Of a stretch of 64,000 nt of DNA, positions 22,496 to 33,900 are shown piece by piece. The stretch comes from Bursaphelenchus xylophilus (lineage: Eukaryota > Nematoda > Chromadorea > Rhabditida > Aphelenchoididae), in the NCBI GenBank assembly GCA_904066235.2, contig CAJFCV020000002.1, positions 10,168,001 to 10,232,000 of the forward strand. Reading direction: 5' to 3'. Positions within the stretch are counted from its first letter, which is position 1; the number at the start of each line of letters is the position of its first letter. Below the pieces are notes generated by a model that made no database searches, was not told where the DNA came from, and saw only the letters and a program-made list of their open reading frames with translations. The translations under genes were made by a program, and so were the position numbers.

Positions 22496-22499
22496 TTAT

Positions 22500-23327
22500 T
22501 ATTCTTGTGTCTATGTTCTTGGGTGTTGCAAAACTGCACGTGACAGGAAGCTGGATGCGCAGACAAGCACGAAACGGATGGGGTATCGCACACAGCATTT
22601 TTTCTGCAACGTGATTCTAGAAATTGGCAGAAGGAAGAAGACGCATTTATTAGGAAACGCGCAGAACGGAAGCGAAATGAACGCAGAAAAAAAGGGACTG
22701 CATTTTTTCTGTAACGCCGTAAATAAAGCGTCAAAAGCAGAATAAAGGCGCAGGTTTCAGAGGATGCAGTATGAGTGGTGCGAAGAGGTATGTTTTCTGA
22801 AGACGAGAGAAGGGGGTTGGGGGTTTATGTTGGTTTATGGCCTTTCGTTTTATTACAGTTTATTATGATACAATATGTTTTATGTGATTTTTGTTTGCGT
22901 TTTCTGAACAGTAGCAGGGTTGCTGAAGTAGGAGCGTTAGAAGAAATTGTTTTGAAATCGTTTGAAACATAGTTGATATAGGGGTACTCGAAGGGACTAA
23001 GCTGGTTCTGAAAGTTACTAGGGTTTCTTAAGTGCTAGGGGTAAAAACCAATCTTTTATAAGGGTTCTAAAAATGCCTGCTATAGGTGGCATCGAAAGGT
23101 ATTATAATTGCTTAGAGTTTTCGAAAAGTTAAGTCTTTATGTGATGAAATTCAAGGGGGGTTGCTAGTCTCTGAGGAGACGAGCCCGCTCTGCCCTTCTC
23201 GGGAGAAGTATTGGGATTTTAAGGGCACGTCCCCAGGTCATTTTATTGGGACATTTCTTGGGACTAATTCTTGGGACATTTCGGGAATATTCAAGTGGGA
23301 TTTTAAAGGGTTTTTAAGGCGGCTTCT
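22500..23327. other. no gene recognised
   Basis: Frames are short and of poor composition, and no repeat was recognised. A tail of the LTR-type element may begin here, but the direct repeat itself starts at 23,328. Confidence 0.35.
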
Positions 23328-23547
23328 TGACGGCCGGTTGAGGCCGTACTCGTAGTGCACTTTTCTGGTTAGGGTTACTGAAATCGCGTATTAACGGCGC
23401 GGACGTTTATTGTTTAACCGGCGAAAAATCCCCTGGCCCGCTCAGAATCCCCGTTGGGAGTCTTGTTAGGATCCACAGTGTAGCCGACCAAGAAAGAGGC
23501 AGAAGAGAAAAGCGTTAGGTTAGGAGTCGGGTGCCCCTCCGTATGGA
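23328..23547. repeat. LTR-like direct repeat, left copy
   Basis: About 220 bases starting GACGGCCGGTTGAGGCC and ending GTATGGA recur at 26,217 in the same orientation with only a few differences (for example GGTTAGG / GGATTAGG, TCAGAATCC / TCAGACTCC). Direct copies 2.9 kb apart are what LTRs of a retrotransposon would give. Confidence 0.7.
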
Positions 23548-26216
23548 TAATATTTGTCGTATTTTATGCCTTCCAGGCCATATCTCTGAGGAGAGGACCA
23601 CGCACACTCGTAAATCGTCTAATTCTTTTGTTGGTCTTTCCTGCGTAATCTCCGAGGAGATGCCAAATCTCTCAAGCCGCTCAGATGTGGACTCTGCCAA
23701 CGAAGTCGGATCGAGTGTATTCCAGCACTCAGAAGACTCAGACTCGCTTCCCGCTCTCCGATGATCAACGTCGTAACCCGAGGAAGTGCCAGGCCCACTC
23801 AGAAACAAACGGAACTGCCTAAGGTAAGCCAAAATATGTCTGAAGCAGGCACATCAGACCCAGGGGAGTTTAGTCGCCGTGAGTCGGGTGTAACCTCGCA
23901 ACTGAAGAAGCAGTGTGCCTAGTACGTTCCTTATGTCACAACACGAGTTTTTGTTCCTGTTCCATATACTCATGTACGTTTTCAGATATTGAAACAATAA
24001 TGAGCGCCGTTGTTTATTTGCCACCCTCGATGAGTGGGAGGAGATGAGCCAGGACGAAAGGCTCTTAATGCAACAATGTCGCTCGCTGTACGATTTTTTG
24101 TGCGTTGTTCTAGCACGGCCACGTTCAATGAAGACGGTTATTCTGAGCGTAAAACCGGACAGAGGAAAGAAAGGAAGACGGGTATTTAGTGCGAAGGAGG
24201 GATACCAAATTTCACAAAAAGTGAAAAGTGGAGAAGACATGGATTCTGTTGATTGCAATGGTAAATCCTACATGTAACTTTTGTTTGTTGGAGGCCCCGT
24301 ATTGTGTGACTAAAGAGAAGAGAAACCGGAATCAATCATTCTTCAAGCGAACTTAAATGAACCCTTCACGTTCCAGTCAAAAGCAGAAGTCGTGTACCAT
24401 TTTGCCGTAAACTTCTACCCTGTAAGTCTTTTTTGTATTCATTGAGTATATTTCTGTTTATTTTTAAAAAGTAAAATGGCTTTTTTAGAATCGAAATGCA
24501 AGAGCATTACTAAAATTATGCAGGAACATGAAGTTCTCAATTGTATACCGAGTTGCGACTTCAGTGTCGTAAATTTAGCATTGAACATTGAATTGGTATG
24601 ACACAAGGAGGAATACCATCACCTACTACGACAGCATGGGCTATATGGCTGGGGGATTGGCATAGCAACAGCAGGGAGCATAGCAGCACTATCGGTCGTA
24701 ATCATCGAGACAGCGAAAACCCGAAAACTACTGCTTGAACACCAACATTGCATGGAGAACATGTTCTTCCTGAACGCCGAACTTGTAATGACATACCATG
24801 CAATTTATAAACTACAAGACCCAAGTGGAACCATCAACCACAATGTGCAAAACGAATTGCAACAACGCTATCCAACGGCACGTGTCGCGTACAGCGAATG
24901 TAAGCTACTGCACAAAGGAAAACTGGAAGAGGACGGTAAGGAAGTATACAATATAAAAAATTGGGTACTTTTGCATTCATTGCCAAAGTGTGTTAAAAGG
25001 ATAAAGAAAGGTTTTATAGATCCGGGAATACTAACGATGGACGTAAAAATCTGGTACGCGCCTATGGGGGAGAAGAACTATTTACACTCTACCGCATATA
25101 CGACCAAGGAACAGCGAAAGGAAACCTGTGGAGATATAGGCTGTATCCGTCGTCAGTCAGGCATCAACCGAACCACACAATGATAGAATGCAAACAAGGC
25201 CTTAATTGCACCATTTGTACTGAAGGCTGTGCCCCGAAGTGTTACTATGGAGCCCCGAGTTACGCAGAGTGTCCGTAATAGGACAATCGAATCGAACGAA
25301 GAGGGGAAGTCCCACGAATACGCCGAATCAGTGTTTCACGTAGTGCTGCCGCCACATTGTCAACACGTCGAAGTCGACGGAGAAGTATTTCCGCTGCCTA
25401 CAAGACGTACCTTCTTTATTGATCTTGCGCGAAGACATAAGCTTCATGCATGCGGCTGAAAAATGACCAGTAATGCCATAACAGAGCATTCTACCATCCA
25501 TTATAAACATGTTACGGAACAAAAGGGGTAGATTTTCCACCGGATCCCCCACCCCCGGGGACTTTCGCAACGCTGATAGGAGTAGTCGACCGTATCTTGG
25601 AGCTGATAAAAACGGACATCGTAAGTTAAATGATTAAACCGAACAGAAGCAAACCCATCATTCATATGCTGGGACAGCGGTAACGAACAGACGCGATCTT
25701 GGTTGTTTTTTATTATTATTCTCATATTGAAGTTTATATTGTAGAAATTGAACAAAACATGTCCTTGTCCCGAGCCCTGTCGTCCCTTAGCCTCGACGAG
25801 GGAGCGCTCCAGCCACGCGACGATGGCCGAGACCAAGCTCCAGATTGAAATGAGCAGGCGATCATCAACAATGAGGCTTGGGTAGGCCAACCCCCACTGG
25901 ACGCCATGGATGTGGAACCAGTTCAGGAACCCCAGATCCCGCAACAAGCCGAGCATCCAGCACCAGAACGCGAAATGCAACAAGCAAACGGCGAACAGGC
26001 TCTCGTCACCTTGCCCCGGGAGCAGCAAGTTGGTCCTCCCCGACAACGCCACGACGGGAGGAACCGCATAATATTCCAAGCTCCAGACGCAGCGGATCTG
26101 CCGCACGTAACCTTTGCCAACATGGTCAACAGTGGCCCACGGATTCCCAATGCTCTACGTGAATTTGACTTTCTTCCCCCATTTTTTTCTTTAGGACCTC
26201 TGCAGAGCGTCAATTG
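23548..26216 (+). mobile_element. decayed LTR-type retroelement interior
   Basis: The region lies between the two direct repeats and is richer in GC than its surroundings. Fragments of frames run forward: 24,044-24,277, 24,752-25,183 and 25,906-26,217. Between 24,640 and 24,720 there is a hydrophobic stretch (G-I-A-T-A-G-S-I-A-A-L). At about 25,200 a cysteine-rich piece (C-T-I-C-T-E-G-C-A-P-K-C) recalls envelope-like proteins of some retroelements; that is only an inference. No reverse transcriptase or integrase motif was found, so the copy is dead or non-autonomous. Confidence 0.5.
24752..25183 (+). CDS. retroelement open frame, envelope-like or unknown
   Basis: The frame is 143 codons with balanced composition (for example E-L-Q-Q-R-Y-P-T-A-R-V-A-Y and W-V-L-L-H-S-L-P-K-C). 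It follows a hydrophobic segment and precedes a cysteine-rich segment in a shifted frame. It lies inside the direct repeats, so it most likely belongs to the element. No family is recognised with confidence, and the frame is disrupted relative to its neighbours. Confidence 0.3.
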   Translation: MENMFFLNAELVMTYHAIYKLQDPSGTINHNVQNELQQRYPTARVAYSECKLLHKGKLEEDGKEVYNIKNWVLLHSLPKCVKRIKKGFIDPGILTMDVKIWYAPMGEKNYLHSTAYTTKEQRKETCGDIGCIRRQSGINRTTQ

Positions 26217-26436
26217 AGACGGCCGGTTGAGGCCGTACTCGTAGTGCACTTTTCTGGATTAGGGTTACTGAAATCGCGTATTAACGGCGCGGACGTTTAT
26301 TGTTTAACCGGCGAAAAATCCCCTGGCCCGCTCAGACTCCCCGTTGGGAGTCTTGTTAGGATCCACAGGTAGCCGACTAAGAAAGAGGCAGAAGAGAGAA
26401 GCGTTAGGTCAGGAGTCGGGTGCCCTCCGTATGGAC
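26217..26436. repeat. LTR-like direct repeat, right copy
   Basis: This is the partner of 23,328-23,547. Similarity ends at GTATGGA on the right in both copies. Confidence 0.7.
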
Positions 26437-27042
26437 CAGGCTGATAAGGTAATGTCTTTTAATCATATACATATTTAATCATGTAATATTGAGTAAGTAA
26501 GCCTTCCCCCTTTTTGTATTGTCCTTTATCCGGATATGACCCGATTGGCATCATGTGTAATGTATTGTCTATACAAGTTATTGAAATTGCAATAAACTTA
26601 TAAGTGAATAACTCATAACCTTTGAAGTGTAAGCATTACATAACTTGATCAACCTACGAAGAAGGGAGGAACTGTCAGTAAGGAGCGACATAAATCACAT
26701 CTTTGGACATCCTGACCGCAAGCGTAGGATATGAGCCCAATTTACGGAGAATAAAGAGAAATTGGACAAGGAACAAAGAATAACAACATTTCATTGCCCA
26801 TAACAAATATTGTACCTCTTATGAAATAAAAATTTGAATAAAAATAAAATAGAGGTGTACAGGGGGTTTAAAAAACATTATCCATGGGGCAACAAGCTTC
26901 ACAAAATTCCAACTTTGTTGTAACGAGGGACCAAACGCCAGGACCTAGTACAATATAAAATTTTCGTAAAACTCGCTCCTTCTGGTTCGAAATTGATATT
27001 AGAACCAAGCTAACATCCTACTTTACCTTTAGCTATAATTAA
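26437..27042. other. intergenic, no gene
   Basis: AT-rich sequence with no frame above 60 codons. AATAAA-like signals near 26,825-26,845 could end transcripts from the retroelement. Confidence 0.4.
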
Positions 27043-27491
27043 CAGGGGAAGTACCCCAAGTGCGGCGCTCAGATTTTGACGAAACTTGGCACAGATTTAG
27101 AATAATTTTTTCTAAAATATATGCGAGAATCCTAGCTCGCGCTTTGCAGAAACAACCGAGATTTTTAGATCCAAAGTCGGCGAAAATTTAGGACTTTTTG
27201 CCGAATTTCGGCACAAAAAGTTGCATACCGATTTCTACCCTAAAGGGTACTGTTTCCACTAAAAATCAATTTTTTCCTTACGAAACTGCCAAAGTTATGG
27301 CCAAAAAGCGTTTTTCTCTCTGACCGCTCTCCGCGTTGGGCGTACTCTCTCCGCGGCAGAGATAGTTCGATATCTCGGTGGCGCTTGAAAAGCGCGAGCT
27401 AAAACTTTCAGGAATTGATATTTAGTTGATGCCCGACGTGTGTGCAAAATTTAAAGAAAATATGAGCGTCGCATTTGGGGTACTTCCCGTG
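27043..27491. mobile_element. MITE family B copy, intact
   Basis: The end CAGGGGAAGTACCCCAAGTG faces GGGGTACTTCCCGTG, and TAA is duplicated on both sides (27,040-27,042 and 27,492-27,494). It is 449 bp long and serves here as the reference copy for the family. Confidence 0.9.
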
Positions 27492-27559
27492 TAAGTTTAA
27501 AAAGTTTTGAAAATAATAGGAAATAATTTGAAGAGAGCAAAATCCAGATTTACTCGTCG

Positions 27560-27735
27560 CCATTCCATTTCTCGGCTCCGGCGAGTAAATTCCGAGTTTA
27601 CTCCCGAAAATCGGTTTTTTTCCAAATTTTGGAGTAAACTTCGTGTTTACTTTTTTTGGCATTTTTTGGGAGTAACAAAACCGAGAAAAGGTGAATTCGA
27701 AAAAAATTCAAAATTTTTTTGCGAAATCTTTTATC
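27560..27735. repeat. repeat D, partial copy 2
   Basis: It carries CGGCGAGTAAATTCCGAGTT and the following TTTTGGAGTAAACTTCGTGT exactly as in copy 1 at 22,330-22,400, then the right-hand GTGAATTCGAAAAAAATTC arm. The left arm is missing. Confidence 0.65.
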
Positions 27736-28990
27736 TTGTGTCTTATATTGTCGGTAATTTCAATGGATTTTAGTTCCATATTTTGCAACTGTTCTGCAAT
27801 TTTCACCAATATTTTGAGTTTCGTATCATCGAGCAGTTTACGAAACTTTTGAACTCCTAATTTCTCTTCCAAGATAAAATTTAAGACAAGCACATCTTAT
27901 CGACCACCAATGTTTACCCAATTTTCAGTTTCGAAATGTTTTTCGTTAGTTTTCGTCAAGTCACATCAAGTATAATATCGGACTCTTCATTTTCTGATCA
28001 TGCGTATATATGGGAGGGTTTTTTTGATGCCCAATGGACTTTGACTTCCCCGCTATCGACTTGCTCTTCCTCTCCGATTTTCGAAATGTCTCCAATATGT
28101 TTTGGTATAAATAAGGAGAAAGCTGCAAGAAACTCGCGATTTTTTTACGAAAGATGTGTGAAATCGATCAAAAATCAAAAGAGGATGGTCTTGACGTGCT
28201 TTTGTTTGCAAAATCTTACTTGAAATCTCATAAACACTTGTTTTGCAAGAGTTTTTTTGGGTTTAAAGGACAAAAAGCATTGAAAAGTCGGTTTACGTCC
28301 GCATTCGATCTGTTTTTCCCGTTTTTTTGGAAGTGCAAACTGTCGGAAAAGTCAGTCTTCAATTCGGTTTAGCTTTCAATCGGCAATCTCATGGGTATTT
28401 TTGACCTTTTCACCTTACTTTAGGCGTCTAGACTAAAATAAGATCATAATTCAAAATTTTAGCGTTTTTACCCCGGAGAAACGAAGTAAACATATTTTTC
28501 ATTATAGATTTTGTCTTGTAACATCTGAATTCCATCTGAATTCCTAAAAAATAAAACATAAAAATCAAAAATTAAATTTACCTGATCTTACACTTGATTT
28601 TGGTTCAAAATTGATCTAATTTCCTTCATTTCATCTTCTAAACTCATTGAAGATCTTCTTCCATGTCCTTTGAGGCTAAGTACATTGACATTTCCATGAA
28701 GAATTCCCATTTTCCAGACAAAAAATTCGTGTTTTCGTAAACATGTTTTCGTCTTTTTCGGGAAAAAGCCGGAAGTTTTTTTTCGCGAAAAATGGGGCCT
28801 CGGAGAAAGGACAAAGAAATAGGAGCTCTATGCCGATCGTCGCTTGTTTTTCTGCCCAATTTGGACTGAATTTTTTGAGGATATTAGTTTATCCACTAGA
28901 TTTCTGTTTTTTTTTCTCAAAATTTCCGCATTCTTTTAGCCTTTACGGTTATTGTTTTTATCCTCAAAGTGTCTTGAGATGTTGCGCAGT
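27736..28990 (-). CDS. tentative multi-exon gene, unrecognised
   Basis: Several minus-strand stretches look like exons. About 28,869-28,650 (after AATTCAG) carries R-K-T-S-D-D-R-H-R-A-P. About 28,349-28,220 (between TTTTCCGACAG and GTAAGATT) carries L-P-K-K-R-E-K-Q-I. About 28,120-27,965 (after TTTCTTGCAG) carries Y-L-Y-Q-N-I-L-E-T-F-R-K-S. About 27,893-27,740 carries V-Q-K-F-R-K-L-L-D-D-T-K. The middle two join in phase 0. The others do not join cleanly, and two frames compete at 28,120. No family is recognised. This is a hint of a gene, not a model. Confidence 0.25.
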
Positions 28991-29140
28991 CTGAATTTGA
29001 CCCGTTCCTTGCGTCTTTCCCGGCATTTCCCATCGAATTCCTCAAGTCTTTCCAGATTGTACGTTTTTTCTCCATAAATTTACGTTTTTCTTCCATAAAT
29101 CGTGTCGTAATGACGGATTTTTTTGTTTAGTGTCCACAAA

Positions 29141-32100
29141 ATGCCAACCACCAGTTTGGAGGTTCCGGAGAAGCAGATTGCGTGCGTTTTCGACAAGCAT
29201 AATGGCCCCATCGAGGTGCGCGAAATCCCGGTGCCGGAGGTGGGAAATAACGATGTTTTGGTGAAGATCCTCTACTCCGGCGTCTGTCACACCGATCTGC
29301 ACGCATGGAAGGGGGATTTCCCGATCCCGGCAAAGGAACCGCCACTTGTCGGAGGCCATGAGGGAGCTGGGATTGTGGTGAAGATCGGAGCTAACGTCAA
29401 GAACTTCAAAGTGGGAGATCGTGCGGGAATCAAGGTGAGTTGAGGTTGTTTTTGGATTCAATAGGTTAGTTATGGTCTGTTCTTTTCTGGGCTACAATTT
29501 TTTTGGACATTCTTTTTTCGCACAGTGCAAAGAGCGTCTTTTCTTTTTTGCACTGTGCGGTGAATAAGTTTGCTTTTTCTGCACTGTGCAAACGAGTAGT
29601 TTTGTAAAATACGGGCAATGCGAGTTTTTAGAGACCTTTTGGGTTGTATTTCATCTTATTTCAGTTTAATTGGGCTACTCTGCACAGTGCAGTAACCAGA
29701 TTTTGTCATTGCACCGTGCAGAAATTAAAATTTTTGAATTTACTACGTTCCAGCAGTCTAATTAAAAATCTGCCAATTAGAAGTTGTAAATTGAGCTTCC
29801 TTTCGTATTTTACAACGAAAATTTCTGTCTGGAAAGTCTCCTTCTATTTGATATAGCCATTTTTGTACTTCTCCTCCCATTTTCTACATTTTTAAAATTT
29901 CTCTTATTTTAGTGGCTCAATGGCTCCTGTTTGGTCTGCGAACAGTGCCGCAAAGGCAAGGAGAATACCTGCTCGGTGACCAAGCTCTCCGGCCTCACAC
30001 ACGACGGCAGTTTTCAGCAATTTGCGGTCGTGAAAGCGACCGAAGCCACTCCAATCCCCGAAGACTTGGACCTGGCCAAAGCCGCGCCCATTCTGTGCGC
30101 CGGAGTGACCGTCTACAAGGCCCTGAAGGAGTCGAACGCCAAGCCGGGCCAATTTATCGCCATCCCGGGCGCCGGTGGCGGCTTGGGAAGCTTCGCCATT
30201 CAGTATGCAAATTCGATGGGACTGCGAGTTGTGGCCATTGATCATCCCAGCAAGAAGGAGCATTGTCTCAGTCTTGGAGCTGAAGTGTTTCTGGACGCTT
30301 TTCAGGTAATAATTTCGGGGTTTTTTGACAAGGAAAGTACTTCTATGGGGTGTGGAGCTACAGGTCGAGATATATATCAAAAAATTCGCAAAAATTTTCT
30401 GATTCGGAATATATAAAAATTAGCTGCCTAATTTTGGTCTACCTACGAGTTTTATCAATAAATGTATTTCTCGAGGAAAAAATCTGCGGCAACAAAAGCG
30501 CGCTCGGTCTCTTCCTTCGGAAGAGAGCGGTGTGGCCGAGTGGTTAGAGCGCCAGATTGGAAATCCGAGGGGAACGGGTTCGATTCCTTTTGCCACACGA
30601 GAACCCATTTTTTACATTGGAACTAGTTTTAAGTGTAGTTGTAATCAAATTTGATATTTTAAGGCTTGTCAAGGCTTCAGAATTTATTTTAGCACAAAAT
30701 AAAATTTTTTTATTGGTAAAAACGCGGCCAAAAAGACACTTGCATGGTGTCGCGAGAAAACTTCTGAGGACAAAAACATGTCATCAGACCAAAATTAGGC
30801 AGCTAATTTTTATACATTCTGAATCAGAAAATTTTTGCGAATTTTTTGATATATATCTCGACCTGTAACTCCACACCCCATAGAAGTACTTTCCTTGTGA
30901 ACAAAATTTGAAAAGTGAGGGCTTAGGGGGAAAACGTGAAATTTTATGAATTATGGATGAAAAACGTAAAGTTTGTGGGTGAGAAAATGTCTTGAATGAC
31001 CCTGTGGCCCTCCACGGCTTCGATTTCCGGTCGTTTACTTTCGAAAAGTCCCGTTTATGGATGAAAAACGGCAAATTTTATGCAAGATTTACGTTTTTGC
31101 ACAAAAAACTGATTTTTTTGTAAAATACGACTTTTTCTGATCATGATTTGAGAGTATAACGGCTAGAGGGACTTATCGAATCAATGAGGTCTAGTTTGAT
31201 TTAGTTTAAACTTTTTTATAACCAGAAATTGTCTGTTTTCTACCTAAATTTCCGATTTTTTCCGGAGTTGGACGATTGGGTACTTTGTGGAAACCGAAAA
31301 GTATTATTTTTCGATACAAGTGTCGAAATTAGGATAGCCGAGGGCGCTGATTTCGAAAATGACATTTTTTTTTTTGATCCTTACTTTTTTTTCTTTCAGT
31401 AGTACTGTAAAGTGGTAATTTTTTGATTTTTTTACAAGTACTCGATTTGGGGGGTTTCGATTTTGCTTATTTCGAAAATCTTATTCGTTTTTTCTGGTTT
31501 GAAAGCAGCACCATCGAAAACCTCCAAATCGAGTATTCATAAAAAAAAAAATTAAAAAATTCTACTTTACAGTACTGCTGAAGGAAAAAGTAAAGATCAA
31601 AAAAATGAATGCCATTTTCGAGATCAGCGCCCTCGACTATCCTAATTTCGACACTTGCATCGACGAAAAATAATACTTTTCGGTTTCCCCAATCGTCTTT
31701 TCCCCCAATCGTCCAACTCCGGAAAAATTTACGGAAAAATCGGAAGTTTAGGTAGAAATCAGTGAATTTCTGGTTATAAACAAGTCTAAACTAAATCAAA
31801 CTAGGCCTCATTGCTTCGATAAGTCTTTTTAGACGTTATACTCTCAGATCATGATCAGAAAAAGTCGTATTTTACAAAAAAAATCAGTGTTTTGTGAAAA
31901 AACGTAAATTTTGCATAAAATTTACCGTTTTCCATCCATAAACGGGATTTTTCGAAAGAAAACGACCGGAAATCGAAGCCGTGGAGGGCCACAGGGTCAT
32001 TCAAGACATTTTCACACCCAGAAACTTTACTTTTTCCATCCATAATTCATAAAATTTCACGTTTTCCCCGAATCCCTCACATTTCACATATTGCTGAAAA

Positions 32101-32488
32101 AAAACATTTCTTTTAGGAGAATTTGATCGATGAAGTGGTCAAATTCACCGACGGCGGACCTCATGCCGTCCTCTGTATTGCCGCCCAAGACAAAACCATG
32201 ACCGAGGCGACGAAATACGTCCGAACTCAGGGCACCGTCGTCCTAATCGCCCTCCCGAAGGACGGCCATTGCAATGTGAACGTTTTCTGGGCCGTTGTGC
32301 GTTGCATCACGGTCAAAGGATCCTACGTTGGCTGTCGACAAGATGCAATTGAGGCGTTGGACTTTTTGAAGAGAGGAAAAATCGATGTGCCCATTGAAAT
32401 ACTGCCCTTGAAGGAGCTGCCAAAAGTCTTTGAACGCATGGAAAGCGGTGAATTGAAAGGAAGAGTGGTGCTGGACCTGTGGAAGTAG
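29141..32488 (+). CDS. zinc-dependent alcohol dehydrogenase (sodh-like)
   Basis: Exons 29141-29434, 29913-30305 and 32117-32488, all phase 0, giving 352 residues, the usual size for tetrameric zinc ADHs of the yeast / nematode sodh type. Reaction: alcohol plus NAD+ to aldehyde or ketone plus NADH, in the cytosol. Exon 1 has the catalytic-zinc Cys in G-V-C-H-T-D-L-H and the G-H-E-G-A-G helix. Exon 2 starts W-L-N-G-S-C with four Cys for the structural zinc (C-L-V-C-E-Q-C, then C nine residues on), then H-D-G-S-F-Q-Q, the third catalytic ligand in I-L-C-A-G-V-T-V, the NAD motif G-A-G-G-G-L-G and V-V-A-I-D-H. Exon 3 has T-D-G-G and G-S-Y-V-G. The ATG follows a TTTAG acceptor by 10 bases, which suits trans-splicing of a leader or a 5'UTR intron. 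Intron 2 is made of palindromes. Confidence 0.95.
29519..29730. repeat. small GCAC-N-GTGC cluster in ADH intron 1
   Basis: Five cores (at about 29,520, 29,550, 29,580, 29,681 and 29,711) of the GCACAGTGC / GCACTGTGC / GCACCGTGC forms. A GTAAAATACG lies at 29,604 and its reverse at 29,804. Confidence 0.85.
30328..30898. mobile_element. foldback element carrying a tRNA-like sequence (ADH intron 2)
   Basis: About 110 bases of inverted ends: ACAAGGAAAGTACTTCTATG on the left is mirrored on the right, and the match continues through ATATATATCAAAAAATTCGC to AATTAGCTGCCTAATTTTGG. The loop contains a tRNA-like gene at 30,530. A second element with the same plan lies at 37,567-38,614. A terminal duplication could not be fixed. 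Confidence 0.75.
30530..30599 (+). tRNA. tRNA-Ser-like sequence (loop TTGGAAA, anticodon GGA), probably pseudogene
   Basis: The acceptor GTGTGGC pairs perfectly with GCCACAC. A box TGGCCGAGTGG (30,533-30,543) and B box GGTTCGATTCC (30,577-30,587) are intact. The anticodon and T stems carry mismatches, and at 70 nt there is no room for the long variable arm of tRNA-Ser. It may still be transcribed by pol III. It lies in the loop of a foldback element in an ADH intron, on the same strand. Confidence 0.55.
30905..32095. repeat. 1.2-kb palindrome filling the rest of ADH intron 2
   Basis: Arms of about 590 bases mirror each other around about 31,500. Pairs include GGGTCATTCAAGACATTTTC with its mirror near 30,990, CGGTCGTTTACTTTCGAAAA, ATCATGATTTGAGAGTATAA, and CGTATTTTAC at 31,866 facing GTAAAATACG at 31,120. 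The right arm ends only about 20 bases before the exon 3 acceptor. The transcribed intron would fold into a very long hairpin. Confidence 0.85.
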
Positions 32489-32650
32489 AGGAGTATGGTG
32501 CTTTTTAGAGAAGATCTAGTCATATTTAGTAGGATTGAACCCAGTCCCCGGAATTCTATGGGTTCTAGGATTAATTTTATATTGTACTTGATGACTGATA
32601 TAAAAATGATATAAACTTGCCATTTTATGATTGAAAGTTATATAAACTGT

Positions 32651-32656
32651 AATAAA
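32651..32656 (+). terminator. poly(A) signal of ADH
   Basis: AATAAA lies 163 bases after the stop codon. Confidence 0.45.
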
Positions 32657-33071
32657 AATGTAGATTGTGCCATTTATTGTCATCTTTGAAAAGAAAATCC
32701 GAAAAAAATTTGAGTTTTATCGCGTTTTATGACCGAAACTTGGGATTCCACCGACTGCCACAGAATGCCAATCCAATCTTCGCGGTGGAACCGGCTCCAT
32801 CCTACGTAAATTTATCTAATCTGAATTTTTTTTGGGTTTGAACTTTTTTTTTGCTTCTTACAAAGTAGTAAATAGTACTACAAAACTTAGTCATCAAGTC
32901 GAGTTGAACAGTCAAAAGGTTACCTTTTCACGGCGCAAGGAGGAGGTAAACAAAGAAGACTATGTAAACAGCAGTCGATTGACATTCAATACGGAACCGG
33001 AGCGATATAAAGCTGCGTTTTATAAAGATTTTTCCAGTGACTTGGCGATTTTTTACGATTTGGATTTTTGA

Positions 33072-33512
33072 TTGCACAGTGCGGAAAAAATTTTTTATTT
33101 TGCACAGTGCACGGTCCAAAAAAAGATTTTTTTTGGTTTGCACTGTGCATAAAAAATATTTTTTTTTGCTGTCTGCACTAAAAATTTTTTTTTGCGATCC
33201 GCACAGTGCGTTGTAAGTTTAATTCTTTTCCTGCACAGTGCGAAATTTGTTATTTTTTAAGAGGTGCACAGTGCAAAATGCAAGGAAAAAATTATTGCAC
33301 AGTGCAAAAATTATGGTTGGCCGCACTGTGCAAAAATTTTTGTCATTGTGCACTGTCGCAACAAAAAAGAGCGATAAAAATTGTTTTCCTGCACAGTGCA
33401 AAAAAATGGATGACTGCACTGTGCAAAATTTTTCATAAATTTGCACTGTGCAAAAAAAAATTTTTTCTTTGGCACCGTGCAAAAGTTCATGTCATTTTTT
33501 TGCACAGTGCAA
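33072..33512. repeat. GCAC-N-GTGC cluster upstream of GST 1
   Basis: About 13 cores at irregular 20-45-base spacing, mixed GCACAGTGC and GCACTGTGC orientation, end about 390 bases before the GST start codon. Confidence 0.85.
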
Positions 33513-33900
33513 ATTGAAAAAATAATATGTAGGTAGACGATTATTAGTGTGTTATAAGTTTTGTGAAGGAATGTCTGATGATGTGAATGAAGTATTTTTT
33601 GACTCATTAAATGAGCCTGCATTATAAATTCAACTTTGAAATTTTTGCAAATTTTGCAAAATTTTTTTTTCGGTTACTCACAACTGTCAGAGTTTACTGT
33701 TTTTTTCTGTCCATCAGACAGTATTTTTAGAATCTTTATCCAACCAGAAACATTTTGAAATCCTTATTTCTTCAAATTCATCTTATTCTACTACACCCAT
33801 ATTTTTATCACAAATAAAAATTCCCTCTTAAACAAGATCAAATGTCGAATATTTGATCAATTATCCAAGAATAATCTTTTTTGATTAAAATCCCGTTTAG

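Noticed and set aside
25501..26106. 201-codon minus-strand frame
   Set aside because: Antisense to the retroelement interior; no retroelement or host family recognised, and the plus-strand frames fit better.
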